Shown here: positions 1 to 8,159 of the stretch, one piece after another | How the letters are laid out: each line of letters opens with the position of its first letter | Numbering within the stretch: position 1 is the first letter of the stretch | Assembly (NCBI GenBank): GCA_018267365.1 | Contig: JAFDYQ010000013.1 | Location: 1 to 64,000 of the forward strand | From: Bacteroidota bacterium | GTDB taxonomy: Bacteria; Bacteroidota; Bacteroidia; Chitinophagales; LD1 | Length of the DNA: 64,000 nucleotides | Reading direction: 5' to 3' | Position numbers and translations under genes: made by a program | The notes under the pieces: generated by a model | The model's database searches: none | What the model was told of the DNA's origin: nothing | Seen by the model: only the letters and a program-made list of their open reading frames with translations

Positions 1-15
1 TTTACCCTCCAAACC

Positions 16-35
16 CTGCCTACCGTCAGGCAGGC
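16..35. repeat. 20-bp interspersed palindromic element, copy 1
   Basis: A 20-base GC-rich element with core CTACCGTCAGGCAGG, followed by an imperfect hairpin (CTCCCT/AGGGAG) at 33-52. Near-identical 20-mers recur at 1598-1617 and 22110-22129, each time beside a short CTCTCC/GGAGAG-type hairpin. It lies downstream of the stop of the terminase gene (minus strand). No coding role is visible. Confidence 0.6.
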
Positions 36-111
36 TCCCTAAAATAGGGAGGCTTTAATGCAAGGAGTTTTGTGGTGGATTTTGTTTTTGAACCGGAGAT
101 AGCTCCTTGCC

Positions 112-1428
112 TTATGCCCTGCCCAGGGTATCCAGCATATACTGGTGGCACCAGTAGCGGAAGGTGTCGAGGGCGTCGGCCTGCTGCGAGGGATCGCGGC
201 GGTCATGCTTTACTATACCGCCGCTGTCATCTACCATCACATGCTCCATATCATAGATCAGGCCTTTGGCTTTCTCCTCATGTATGGTCACTTTGCTGCG
301 CTGTAGCACAGAGTTGACCAGCACCTGCGTATCGCGCACGGAGGGATTGCTGCGGGGTACGCGGCACTGGGTGGCTGTCACATCCAGTACCCGGCGTATG
401 ATGGTGTAGTAGTTTTGATTGTCAGGTACCATAGCAGAGCCATTCTGGCCGCTGGCATCGCCGGTCACTCTGTAGACGCCATGAGGGTAGCGCTCTTTGA
501 TCACCTTGCACAGCGAGGCTATATCAGAGTTGGCCAGCTTGATGGTCTCCAGCACGCGTACCTCATCGTCTATATGCTGTATCACAGAGCAGCAGATAGG
601 GTTGCGGTTAAAGTCAAAGGAGAGGTGCAGCTCTGCAGCCGGGTCGGCCTGCGGCCTGCCCAGGTGGCGGTCACGGTCAAAGGCATATGCCCAGAGTTTA
701 TTGCGATCGGTCAGGTCGGTCCAGTCGCCCTGTATGAACTGATGCTGGAAGCGCTCATCCAGCTGGCCCCAGGTGCGCCACTGCTCAGATGTCACAAAGG
801 CATTGTCACTCGGCAGGGCGGTCATGTAGTAGTAGGGCGCTTTCAGCTCGCCGCGCACGTAGAGGTCGTGCACCTTGGGCTTGATCCAGCGCTGGGTGGG
901 ATTGAAGGTGGCGAGGGTGATGGGAGCGGGCATATCATCTATATACCAGCTGCCTATGCGCGAGCAGCCCATCTGCCACAGCTCGGGCGAGAGCTCCTCT
1001 ACCTGCTCGTACAGGATGCCATTGGTCTCCAGGCCGAGGAGGTCTGTGAGGTCAGGGTCGTGCGCCAGGTTCTCGCCCTTGAAAAATATCTTGCTGCCAT
1101 TTGGTTTGTAGGTCACGTGATAGTTGGACCGGTTGCGACACCACTCCCAGTCGTCGTCCTGGCCTATGATCTTGAGAAAGGAGGGGATGGTCGTGCTCTC
1201 CAGCGCGGGAAAGTCCTTGCGGAAGATGTGCCAGCGGGAGTTTTTGTACCGCCGGGCCAGCTGCACGAAGATGGAGAGGGAGACGAAGGTCTTGCCGCCG
1301 CGTATGGCGCCGCCGTAGAAGAGGTAGCGGTACTCATTGCCGCCAGAGGCGGATGCCAGGGCCAGCTGGTAAAAGGCGCATTGTTTGGGATTGCGGATCA
1401 GGTCCACAGAGGGGGAGGGGCGTTTCAT
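112..1428 (-). CDS. Phage-type terminase large subunit (orphan)
   Basis: A 438-residue protein resembling the large terminase subunit, the ATP-driven DNA-packaging motor and headful nuclease of tailed phages and gene transfer agents. Seen: Walker A GGAIRGGKT at residues 39-47, an acidic Walker B-like stretch near 138-145, a coupling motif TLATFNP near 171-177, and RNase H-like nuclease acidic residues D272 (FDFNRNP), D324 (TGDASG) and D418/D421 near the C terminus. Length suits the family and no truncation is obvious. No small terminase, portal or capsid gene lies within the 1.1 kb upstream, and a host-type repeat begins within 110 bases downstream, so in this window it stands alone. It could be the edge of a prophage lying outside the window, a prophage relic, or a GTA component. 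Confidence 0.8.
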   Translation of the reverse strand: MKRPSPSVDLIRNPKQCAFYQLALASASGGNEYRYLFYGGAIRGGKTFVSLSIFVQLARRYKNSRWHIFRKDFPALESTTIPSFLKIIGQDDDWEWCRNRSNYHVTYKPNGSKIFFKGENLAHDPDLTDLLGLETNGILYEQVEELSPELWQMGCSRIGSWYIDDMPAPITLATFNPTQRWIKPKVHDLYVRGELKAPYYYMTALPSDNAFVTSEQWRTWGQLDERFQHQFIQGDWTDLTDRNKLWAYAFDRDRHLGRPQADPAAELHLSFDFNRNPICCSVIQHIDDEVRVLETIKLANSDIASLCKVIKERYPHGVYRVTGDASGQNGSAMVPDNQNYYTIIRRVLDVTATQCRVPRSNPSVRDTQVLVNSVLQRSKVTIHEEKAKGLIYDMEHVMVDDSGGIVKHDRRDPSQQADALDTFRYWCHQYMLDTLGRA

Positions 1429-1580
1429 AGATCAGTTGGTTTTGAAGTTTTTTTGCGCGGGAGCGCGGCAGGGATGCCGGTGTATGATATTGCTATCTAT
1501 TGCAAATATAGCAAAAAATGGCAATAATTTAGTAGAGAGTTATTCACTTTGGGGAGGTGTCTGTTTTGCTAGTCCCGATT

Positions 1581-1690
1581 GACCACTCCCATCAGCCCCG
1601 CCTACCGGCAGGCAGGCTTCGGCAGTTTCCCTCTCCTAAATCAGGAGAGGGAAGCACTGATCGTGTGTAATGTGTTTTTTTGGGGTGCTG
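1581..1690. repeat. Dispersed repeat with CTCTCC/GGAGAG hairpin, copy 1
   Basis: Runs from ACCACTCCCATCAGCC through a perfect hairpin (TTCCCTCTCCT / AGGAGAGGGAA around 1627-1652) to GTGTAATGTGTTTTTTTGGGG. The same order of blocks recurs at 1852-1945, without the 20-base insertion. Such CCTCTCC hairpins recur in this window near 22130-22150, 24628-24648 and 26463-26513. Confidence 0.75.
1598..1617. repeat. 20-bp interspersed element, copy 2 (filled site)
   Basis: A 20-base GC-rich palindromic element (core CCTACCGGCAGGCAGG) sits between CATCAGCC and TTCGGCAG. The second copy of the surrounding repeat, at 1864-1879, reads CATCAGCC directly joined to TTCGGCAG, so the pair forms a filled and an empty site differing by exactly 20 bases. 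Similar 20-mers lie at 16-35 and 22110-22129. Confidence 0.75.
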
Positions 1691-1744
1691 GCAACTGCGC
1701 CGTCGTCGGTCACTGACCAACGACGCGATGGGAGAGGGCTACAT

Positions 1745-1838
1745 AAGCTCTTTCGGATTTGCAATCCGAAAGTATAGTAACCGTGGATTTTAAATCCACG
1801 GCTAGCGGAGTTCGGGATTACAAATCCCGGACAGCAGG
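1745..1838. repeat. Triple-palindrome repeat unit, copy 1
   Basis: Three different 21-base palindromes at 1751-1771, 1781-1801 and 1811-1831, with centres exactly 30 bases apart and 9-base spacers. Arms are TTTCGGATT/AATCCGAAA, CCGTGGATTT/AAATCCACGG and TTCGGGATT/AATCCCGA. All share a GGATT-N3-AATCC core. The unit ends in ACAGCAGG. It recurs at 1950-2043 and 2057-2150, and partly at 2350-2399. Confidence 0.85.
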
Positions 1839-1851
1839 TTTGCTGGCCCCG

Positions 1852-1945
1852 ATTAACCACTCCCATCAGCCTTCGGCAGCTTCCCTCTCCTAAATTAGGA
1901 GAGGGAAGCACTGATTGTGTGTAATGTGTTTTTTTGGGGTGCTGC
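1852..1945. repeat. Dispersed repeat with CTCTCC/GGAGAG hairpin, copy 2 (empty site)
   Basis: Same block order as 1581-1690 but without the 20-base insertion between CATCAGCC and TTCGGCAG (junction at 1871/1872). It keeps the CCCTCTCCTAA/TTAGGAGAGGG hairpin and the run of seven T before GGGGTGCTG. Confidence 0.75.
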
Positions 1946-1949
1946 CAAT

Positions 1950-2043
1950 AAGCTCTTTCGGATTTGCAATCCGAAAGTATAGTAACGGTGGATTTAAAAT
2001 CCACGGATAGCGGAGTTCGGGATTACAAATCCCGAACAGCAGG
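1950..2043. repeat. Triple-palindrome repeat unit, copy 2
   Basis: Same three-palindrome architecture and 30-base pitch as 1745-1838. The middle palindrome carries a small change (GGTGGATTTAAAATCCACGG) and the third is perfectly paired, unlike copy 1. It is preceded by GCTGCCAATAAG, as is the next copy. Confidence 0.85.
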
Positions 2044-2056
2044 TGGTGCTGCCAAT

Positions 2057-2150
2057 AAGCTCTTTCGGATTTGCAATACGAAAGTATAGTAGCGGTGGAT
2101 TTTAAATCCATGGCTAGCGGAGTTCGGGATTACAAATCCCGAACAGCAGG
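2057..2150. repeat. Triple-palindrome repeat unit, copy 3
   Basis: Third complete copy, 13 bases after copy 2. Single-base mismatches break the first arm (AATACGAAA) and the second arm (AATCCATGG), while the third palindrome is perfect. It ends in AACAGCAGG. Confidence 0.85.
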
Positions 2151-2349
2151 GTGTCTGAAGGTGGATTATATGCGCCTAGCATTTGTTGCAAGTCGGGCAA
2201 CTAGCAACGAAGGGAGTACTATTGGCGTGCTGTTATTGTGCTTTAGGCTGCTGTCTCAAATACCCCTGGCCCCCTTAGTAAGGGGGAGTGTCAGCCTTTA
2301 TTCTGTGAGGGTAAATGTGTTCTACGAAGTTTTTGATGCCTTACATTTA

Positions 2350-2399
2350 TTTAAAATCCACGGTTAGCAGAGTTCGGGATTATAAATCCCGAAAAGCAG
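2350..2399. repeat. Triple-palindrome repeat, 3' partial copy 4
   Basis: Only the right arm of the second palindrome (AAAATCCACGG) and the complete third palindrome (TTCGGGATT/AATCCCGAA) remain, then AAGCAGA. It looks like a truncated or decaying unit. Confidence 0.7.
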
Positions 2400-2564
2400 A
2401 TTTTTATAACGTTAATTAGTGCAAATATAGCAAAAAGTAGCAATGGTTTAAGTCCTAACTTATCCTCCTGGCCGTGGCGGCCATAAACTAAAACACGCTT
2501 TTATACGTATAATACACAGCAGATCCGCTTGTGTCGTTTTTGTAAAAGGTATAACTTTAGCTGT

Positions 2565-3239
2565 ATGAAAAGGTATGCTGCTCTGGCCATCTGTGGGATC
2601 ATGATCGTGACGCTGGTTTCCTTTGCTCCGGCGGGCCGCACGCGCGTTATCTTCTTTGGAGATAGTATCACCTACTTTGGCGCACAGCCGGGTGGCTATA
2701 TACCGCTGATGCGCGCCATGCTGCAAGACAGCGGGCGCGGCAGCCAGTATGAGCTGCTGGGTGCCGGCATAGGGGGCAATAAAATATATGACCTCCTCTT
2801 TAGGGTAGATAGTGATGTGATAGCCCGCCGCCCCGACATCGTCTATATATTCATAGGTGTGAATGATGTCTGGGCCAAATCAACCGTTCATACCGGCACG
2901 GATGCAGACAGGTTTGACCGGTTCTATGATGCGCTGGTGAAGAAGCTACAAAAGGCGGGCATCAAGGTGGTGATCTGCACGCCACTGGCCATAGGGGAGA
3001 AGAAGGACCATAAAAACCCTCAGGACCCTGAGCTGGACGTGTATGCACAGCTGGCGCGCGAGGTGGCCTATCGCAATCATGCCATACTTTGCGACCTGCG
3101 TGCACTGTTTTTCAGCTACAATCAGGCCCATAACCCCAATAACAGTCGCACGGGTATCCTGACCACAGATGGCGTACATCTGAATGATGCGGGCAATAAA
3201 TTTGTGGCAGAAGAAATGCTGAAGGCACTGCCCCGGTGA
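2565..3239 (+). CDS. Secreted SGNH/GDSL-type esterase
   Basis: A 224-residue hydrolase of the SGNH/GDSL family, which hydrolyses ester (often acetyl or lipid) bonds. Block I is VIFFGDSIT with the nucleophilic Ser just after the signal-like hydrophobic N terminus, block III is GVNDVW, and block V is DGVHLND with the catalytic Asp/His pair near the C terminus. The start is placed at the ATG giving MKRYAALAICGIM, because this yields a normal signal peptide; an ATG 36 bases upstream would add a Cys-rich stretch that does not suit one. It converges with the next gene, with only four bases between the stops. The substrate is unknown. Confidence 0.85.
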   Translation: MKRYAALAICGIMIVTLVSFAPAGRTRVIFFGDSITYFGAQPGGYIPLMRAMLQDSGRGSQYELLGAGIGGNKIYDLLFRVDSDVIARRPDIVYIFIGVNDVWAKSTVHTGTDADRFDRFYDALVKKLQKAGIKVVICTPLAIGEKKDHKNPQDPELDVYAQLAREVAYRNHAILCDLRALFFSYNQAHNPNNSRTGILTTDGVHLNDAGNKFVAEEMLKALPR

Positions 3240-3243
3240 GCGA

Positions 3244-3699
3244 TCAATATTGGTACTTGATATTAAACTCACCACTCACATCCAGATAGTCCGTAGTGTC
3301 TGACACATTGGCCAGGTGACTCGTGAAGTTGGCGTGGATATTATAGATCGTACTATCTATTTTATTGATGGTGATGCTACCGGTGGCCCCATGCGCAGCA
3401 GAGGAGTAGGTATCACCTGCCACCCAGAAAGTCATGTTATTGCCGGCCTGTGAGCCCAGCGCATAGGTGCCCTTACTCACATGGGTCAGCTGTATCTGCA
3501 GCTTATTGACAGATCCCGTCTCATCACCGTTTATCACATACATGCCTGTGTCCTGCTGGAGCCCTTTGCAGGTATAGATGTGATCTATACCCAGGTATTT
3601 GGTAGAGATAAAGGAGGTGGCCGGCGCAGGAGATTTGCTGCAGGAGGCCAGGGCTAGTATCAGGGTCAGTGCGAGCGCTAGGGTAAGGGTTTTGTACAT
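3244..3699 (-). CDS. Small secreted lipoprotein, DUF6252-like
   Basis: 151 residues with a hydrophobic signal peptide and lipobox LASC, so probably a lipoprotein. The rest is predicted beta-rich. It resembles the upstream minus-strand gene (3736-4200): both carry a GTYxxGS motif, an Ile-rich strand ending in the phrase ITINKID or IVISRLD, and a C-terminal strand near the end. The pair looks like a tandem duplication of a Bacteroidota beta-sandwich lipoprotein of the DUF6252 type. That family assignment is from pattern memory only. Confidence 0.65.
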   Translation of the reverse strand: MYKTLTLALALTLILALASCSKSPAPATSFISTKYLGIDHIYTCKGLQQDTGMYVINGDETGSVNKLQIQLTHVSKGTYALGSQAGNNMTFWVAGDTYSSAAHGATGSITINKIDSTIYNIHANFTSHLANVSDTTDYLDVSGEFNIKYQY

Positions 3700-3735
3700 C
3701 GGCTTGTTTTGTATAAAGATAAAAAGTTATCCCAC

Positions 3736-4200
3736 TTATTGGTATGGCAGATCTATGATCCCATCTGTGAGCACCAGGCTGTCGGACCGGTTGGCGGTAT
3801 TCACCAGCGTACAGGAGAAGGTGCCCGTGGCGCGCATAGAGACAGGGTCCAATCTCGATATCACTATACTGCCGTGAGATACATTGTTTTGCGTGCTGTA
3901 GTGTACACTGCTGCGCTTTAGGTTTACAGAGCTATTGTACCCGCTGCCCACCGGGTAGGTGCCTACATTGGTACCTACAAAGGCTACCGACAGAGAGTCG
4001 TGCGCCATCGTATCTACGCCCTGCAGCACAGAGTAGCCGGCACTCTGATAGATAAATAAACCCTGCTCCGAGCCAAAGGTATGCTGCGCACCGGCATAGC
4101 TGGCCACCAGCCGCACCGGATCAGGCACTGTACGGTCATGACAGGAGCCTGCCAGCGCCGCGATGGCGGAGACGACTATCGCTGTAATAATAGCACGCAT
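3736..4200 (-). CDS. Small secreted lipoprotein, paralogue of the downstream gene
   Basis: About 154 residues from the ATG giving MRAIITAIVVSAIAALAGSC, a clean lipoprotein signal with lipobox LAGSC. An ATG 33 bases further upstream exists but would spoil the signal peptide. It contains GTYPVGSG and an ATGTFSCTL strand typical of small Bacteroidota beta-sandwich lipoproteins. It lies 36 bases upstream of 3244-3699 on the same strand, probably in one transcript. Function unknown. Confidence 0.65.
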   Translation of the reverse strand: MRAIITAIVVSAIAALAGSCHDRTVPDPVRLVASYAGAQHTFGSEQGLFIYQSAGYSVLQGVDTMAHDSLSVAFVGTNVGTYPVGSGYNSSVNLKRSSVHYSTQNNVSHGSIVISRLDPVSMRATGTFSCTLVNTANRSDSLVLTDGIIDLPYQ

Positions 4201-4307
4201 ACGGTTGGCTAAGGTATGATAAAGAAGTAACATATGACTTGATTTGGACGATATAGTTACAAGCTTTAAAACGTATGCCGCCGATTTGCCATTGTACGCT
4301 TCGGGCC

Positions 4308-4340
4308 AAAAAAAATCCCTCTCAGCACACTGAGAGGGAT
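4308..4340 (-). terminator. Rho-independent terminator of the PBCV-domain protein gene
   Basis: A perfect stem (ATCCCTCTCAG / CTGAGAGGGAT) with a short loop. Read on the minus strand it is followed by a run of seven to eight U. It sits 24 bases after the stop of the gene at 4364-4837. Confidence 0.85.
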
Positions 4341-4363
4341 AGTAGCTTTTTGTCCTGACCGGA

Positions 4364-4837
4364 TTATTTCTGCTCAGCTTTCAGGTATACCTTATTGCCT
4401 GCATCGGAGAAATAATACTTGCCACCGCGAGGGCCGGTGTATACAGTCTGGCCTTTAGGGCCTTTCAGGTTCTTGTCTACCGCGTCGGTTGTCTTGCCTG
4501 CTTCAGCCGGCTTTGAGGTAGACCTTGTTTCTGTCTTGGTAGACTTGCTGTCAGACTTGGTTTCAGTCTTGGCAGGCTTGTTGTCAGACTTCGTAGACTT
4601 GGTCTCAGTCTTGGTAGACTTGCTTTCGGTCTTGCCCTTGCCGTCAGATTTTGTTTCTGTTTTGCCCTTGCTTTCGGTCTTCATTTCTGACTTGCCTTTG
4701 CTGTCAGACTTGCCGGACTTGGTTTCAGTCTTGGTAGTGGTCTTGGTTTCCTTGGCCTTTGCAGCGGTCTGCGCATTGGCGCCCAGTGCTACCAGCATAG
4801 CTACCAGGGCGATGGAGAGGGATCTCATGAATTTCAT
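4364..4837 (-). CDS. Secreted Lys/Ser/Thr-rich protein with PBCV basic adaptor-like C-terminal domain
   Basis: 157 residues: a signal peptide ending at about residue 22 (ANAQ), then about 90 residues of low-complexity, highly basic repeats built on TKTETKS, SKGKTE and similar. The C-terminal segment (KGPKGQTVYTGPRGGKYY, then GNKVYL) matches the PBCV-specific basic adaptor domain, best known from chlorella viruses and also found at the ends of Bacteroidota proteins. It is predicted to be exported and strongly cationic. No catalytic residues are visible. It stands alone with its own terminator. Confidence 0.7.
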   Translation of the reverse strand: MKFMRSLSIALVAMLVALGANAQTAAKAKETKTTTKTETKSGKSDSKGKSEMKTESKGKTETKSDGKGKTESKSTKTETKSTKSDNKPAKTETKSDSKSTKTETRSTSKPAEAGKTTDAVDKNLKGPKGQTVYTGPRGGKYYFSDAGNKVYLKAEQK

Positions 4838-5068
4838 TTTGTTTAGTTTTTTTGATTGATGAATAATGGTTCGTCTCTAGTCAAACGCCTTGCCAATGAT
4901 CTGAGCATGAGCGACTATTAACTTTCATTGGCAATGATACGCTGCGTCTATCACTATGCAAAATAAAATGATGATAGTCAGTGTTAAAAATGCGCGGGCC
5001 TGCTACCGGTCTTGCCGTACTTTCTCGGAGTTTCTTCATTTCGCTGAGATGCTTACATTTGGCAGGCG
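4838..5068. other. Divergent intergenic region
   Basis: Separates the minus-strand PBCV-domain gene from the plus-strand histidine kinase gene. It is AT-rich near 4850-4990. No clear TAnnTTTG box or repeat was found. Confidence 0.4.
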
Positions 5069-6150
<1,082 letters not shown>

Positions 6151-6151
<1 letters not shown>

Positions 6152-6852
6152 TGCTACACTGCGTGATCGTAGACGATGAACCGCTGGCACTGGACCTGCT
6201 GCAGTCCTACATAGAGAAGACACCAGACCTGCGCCTGGTACAGTCATTTACCGATGCGCCTGCGGCGGCGGCCTATGTCAGTGCCAATCCCGTAGACCTC
6301 CTGTTTCTCGATGTGCAGATGCCGCATATCAACGGCATACAACTGCTCGAGTCGCTGGCCAAGCCACCCATGGTGATCTTTACTACTGCCTATAGCGAAT
6401 ATGCTGCGCAGGGTTTTGAGCTGGATGCCATAGACTATCTGCTAAAGCCTTTTGATATCGTGCGCTTTCAGCGGGCGGTCAATAAGGCGCAGGACTATCA
6501 CCGCTATCTGCAGAAAGAGGCAGAGACTGCCACGCCTTATATCTTTGTAAAATCTGAATACCAGGTGATCAAAATAAACCTGGATGAGATACGCTACATA
6601 GAGGCGCTCGATGATTATATCAAAATATACACCACCGCAGGCCGCCCCATCCTCACGCTCATGACCCTCAAGGCGATGGCCGAGCGCCTGCCCGAAGACA
6701 AATTTGCCCGGGTGCACCGCTCCTTTATCGTATCGCTCACCAAGATAGAATCTGTACGCAACCGCAAAGTGCGCATAGGCGATGCCGAGATACCCGTAGG
6801 CAATAGCTACGTAGAGAGCTTCAGCCGGGTACTGGAGAAAAGAGGGGTATAG
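6151..6852 (+). CDS. LytTR-family response regulator
   Basis: 233 residues: a CheY-like receiver with DDE (residues 8-10), phospho-acceptor D54 (LFLDVQMP), a conserved Thr near residue 79 and Lys in LLKPFD, followed by a LytTR DNA-binding domain (about 130-230, with FVRVHRSF-like and NSY motifs). It is the partner of the overlapping LytS-type kinase. Targets are unknown; the neighbouring T9SS-like and metalloprotease genes are candidates only by position. Confidence 0.92.
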
Positions 6853-6854
6853 GA

Positions 6855-6886
6855 GATTTACGGATTTACTGAATTACAGATTTGTA
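6855..6886 (+). repeat. Four degenerate 8-bp repeats (GATTTACG type)
   Basis: GATTTACG, GATTTACT, GAATTACA and GATTTGTA occur in succession directly after the stop of the LytTR gene and 12 bases before the next ATG. This resembles the 7-bp arrays at 60497, 61093, 61609 and 61719. Confidence 0.6.
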
Positions 6887-6898
6887 TATGCATTTGCT

Positions 6899-7477
6899 AT
6901 GAAATATCTGCTGTGCCTGGTCATACCCTTTTTAGTTGTTTCTCCTCTGCGTGCTCAGACGCTCACTATAGTGCCTGACCCTTTTGTAGATACGGCGCGT
7001 ATACATCTCAGTATCGTGCCGGCTGACACGGTATCTCTGATGGTCATAGATGTGTGGGGATCTACCGTAAAGGTAATACTACCTGACACCCTACTATCCA
7101 ATGCTGTGAATGAAGTGCTGTATGACACGCATTCCCTGCCCGCAGGTCCCTATATATTCTCGCTGCTAAACGGCACACACAGGGCAAACGCCAGAGGTGT
7201 CAAGACGGTGACGACAGGTATCAATAGCCTATCTGACTGTCCTGAAATATTGGCTCATCCTAATCCTTGCAGCAATAGGATAGAGCTTTGGCTGCCCCGG
7301 GCCGGGCAGGCACAGTTATGCACTGCAGATGGTCGCTGTCTTTGGCCGGCAGCCAAAGTGTACATGGAGCCTGGCCAGTATACGCTGGATCTGGACGGCT
7401 ACGCCAATGGCATGTATTATGTGCATGTAGCGTATGACAATGGCGCGATGGAAACGCTGCCGATCTCTAAACGGTAA
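6899..7477 (+). CDS. Small secreted protein built of T9SS-sorting-domain-like modules
   Basis: 192 residues: a signal peptide (cleavage about residue 20), then two beta-rich modules that each look like a T9SS type A C-terminal sorting domain. The second contains HPNPCSNRIELWL and a GMYYVHV strand, the usual sorting-domain signature. There is hardly any cargo domain between signal and sorting modules. The stop is one base before the ATG of the next gene, so the two are probably co-transcribed. Function unknown. Confidence 0.6.
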   Translation: MKYLLCLVIPFLVVSPLRAQTLTIVPDPFVDTARIHLSIVPADTVSLMVIDVWGSTVKVILPDTLLSNAVNEVLYDTHSLPAGPYIFSLLNGTHRANARGVKTVTTGINSLSDCPEILAHPNPCSNRIELWLPRAGQAQLCTADGRCLWPAAKVYMEPGQYTLDLDGYANGMYYVHVAYDNGAMETLPISKR

Positions 7478-7478
7478 T

Positions 7479-8081
7479 ATGCAGCGTCACAAAGTATTCC
7501 TGCTTTTAGTCATGATGGTGGTGTACGTGCCGGTCGGTACGCTGCTCCATGAGTCCGGCCATATACTGATAGCACGGCTCCTGGGCTACCATACTGCGCT
7601 TCACTATTCGTCTATGGATTGGTATGATGCAGCCATGCGCCCTGTAGCCAATAGCAGAGATAGTTTTTTGATTACCCTGGGAGGCAATCTGGTGCTAGAT
7701 ACGATCAGTACAGGTGCACTTTTAGTTTTACTGATCTGGCGGGGCCGCATAGCGCGATGGTTCTACTGGTCACTTGTGTTCTTATCCATGCTGATCTACC
7801 GCCATATCGTACTCACGCTGATAGGGCTCGTCATGATGGCGCAGGGTCACTCGCCAGTTTCATTTGGACGAGATGAGTCTGAGATAGCCACGTATTTGCA
7901 TCTGCCGGGATTAGTACTCGGATGGTCGCTCTGTGCGGTGAGCTTACTTGCTTTATACTTTTTGTTCTTCAAAGCTATCGATGGAAAGACGCGTCGCCGC
8001 TTTCTGATAGCACTGTGCATTGGCTGCCCTGCGGGCTATATGATATGGATGCAGTGGCTCGGACCTAAGTGGCTACCATAG
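7479..8081 (+). CDS. Small integral-membrane metalloprotease-like protein (HESGH)
   Basis: 200 residues. The sequence shows a zinc-protease HExxH motif (LLHESGHILIARLLGY, about residues 22-37) at the end of the first hydrophobic segment, and about four further membrane segments. This is the layout of M50-like or spore-protease-like intramembrane zinc proteases, though the second ligand motif is not obvious, so activity is inferred. The start is taken at the ATG one base after the previous stop. It lies in tandem with the T9SS-like gene and converges on the giant surface protein gene. Confidence 0.6.
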   Translation: MQRHKVFLLLVMMVVYVPVGTLLHESGHILIARLLGYHTALHYSSMDWYDAAMRPVANSRDSFLITLGGNLVLDTISTGALLVLLIWRGRIARWFYWSLVFLSMLIYRHIVLTLIGLVMMAQGHSPVSFGRDESEIATYLHLPGLVLGWSLCAVSLLALYFLFFKAIDGKTRRRFLIALCIGCPAGYMIWMQWLGPKWLP

Positions 8082-8087
8082 TCTGAA

Positions 8088-8130
8088 AAAATAAAAACAG
8101 CGTCAGGCCCTTACCCCTGCGCTGTTTCTA
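8088..8130. terminator. Bidirectional terminator between converging genes
   Basis: Stem AAACAGCG (8095-8102) with CGCTGTTT (8120-8127), extended inside the loop by CAGG/CCTG. It is flanked by an A-run on the left, which makes a U-run for the minus-strand transcript, and a short T-run on the right. It lies between the stop of the metalloprotease-like gene and that of the giant surface protein gene. Confidence 0.65.
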
Positions 8131-8159
8131 AACCCGATGTATGAAAAATCTTTGTTGTC

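Larger units (their letters stand above)
1429..2564. other. 1.1-kb gene-free, repeat-rich interval
   Basis: No convincing gene on either strand. The interval is filled by two copies of a roughly 120-base unit (1581-1690 and 1852-1945), three complete and one partial copy of a triple-palindrome element (separate entries), and another short hairpin near 2260-2290. Open frames that cross it only read through the repeats. The last 160 bases should hold the promoter of the SGNH hydrolase gene, but no clean TAnnTTTG box is seen. Confidence 0.7.

Noticed and set aside
415-1527. Long plus-strand frame opposite the terminase
   Set aside because: Antisense shadow of a gene with clear motifs on the minus strand; the amino-acid composition is typical of shadows.
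1636-2111. Minus-strand frames through the palindromic repeats
   Set aside because: Repetitive translation of the repeats themselves; no start context or family.
1745-2150. CRISPR array
   Set aside because: The repeats are tandem units of three different palindromes with short constant 9-base spacers; there are no unique spacers and no cas genes.
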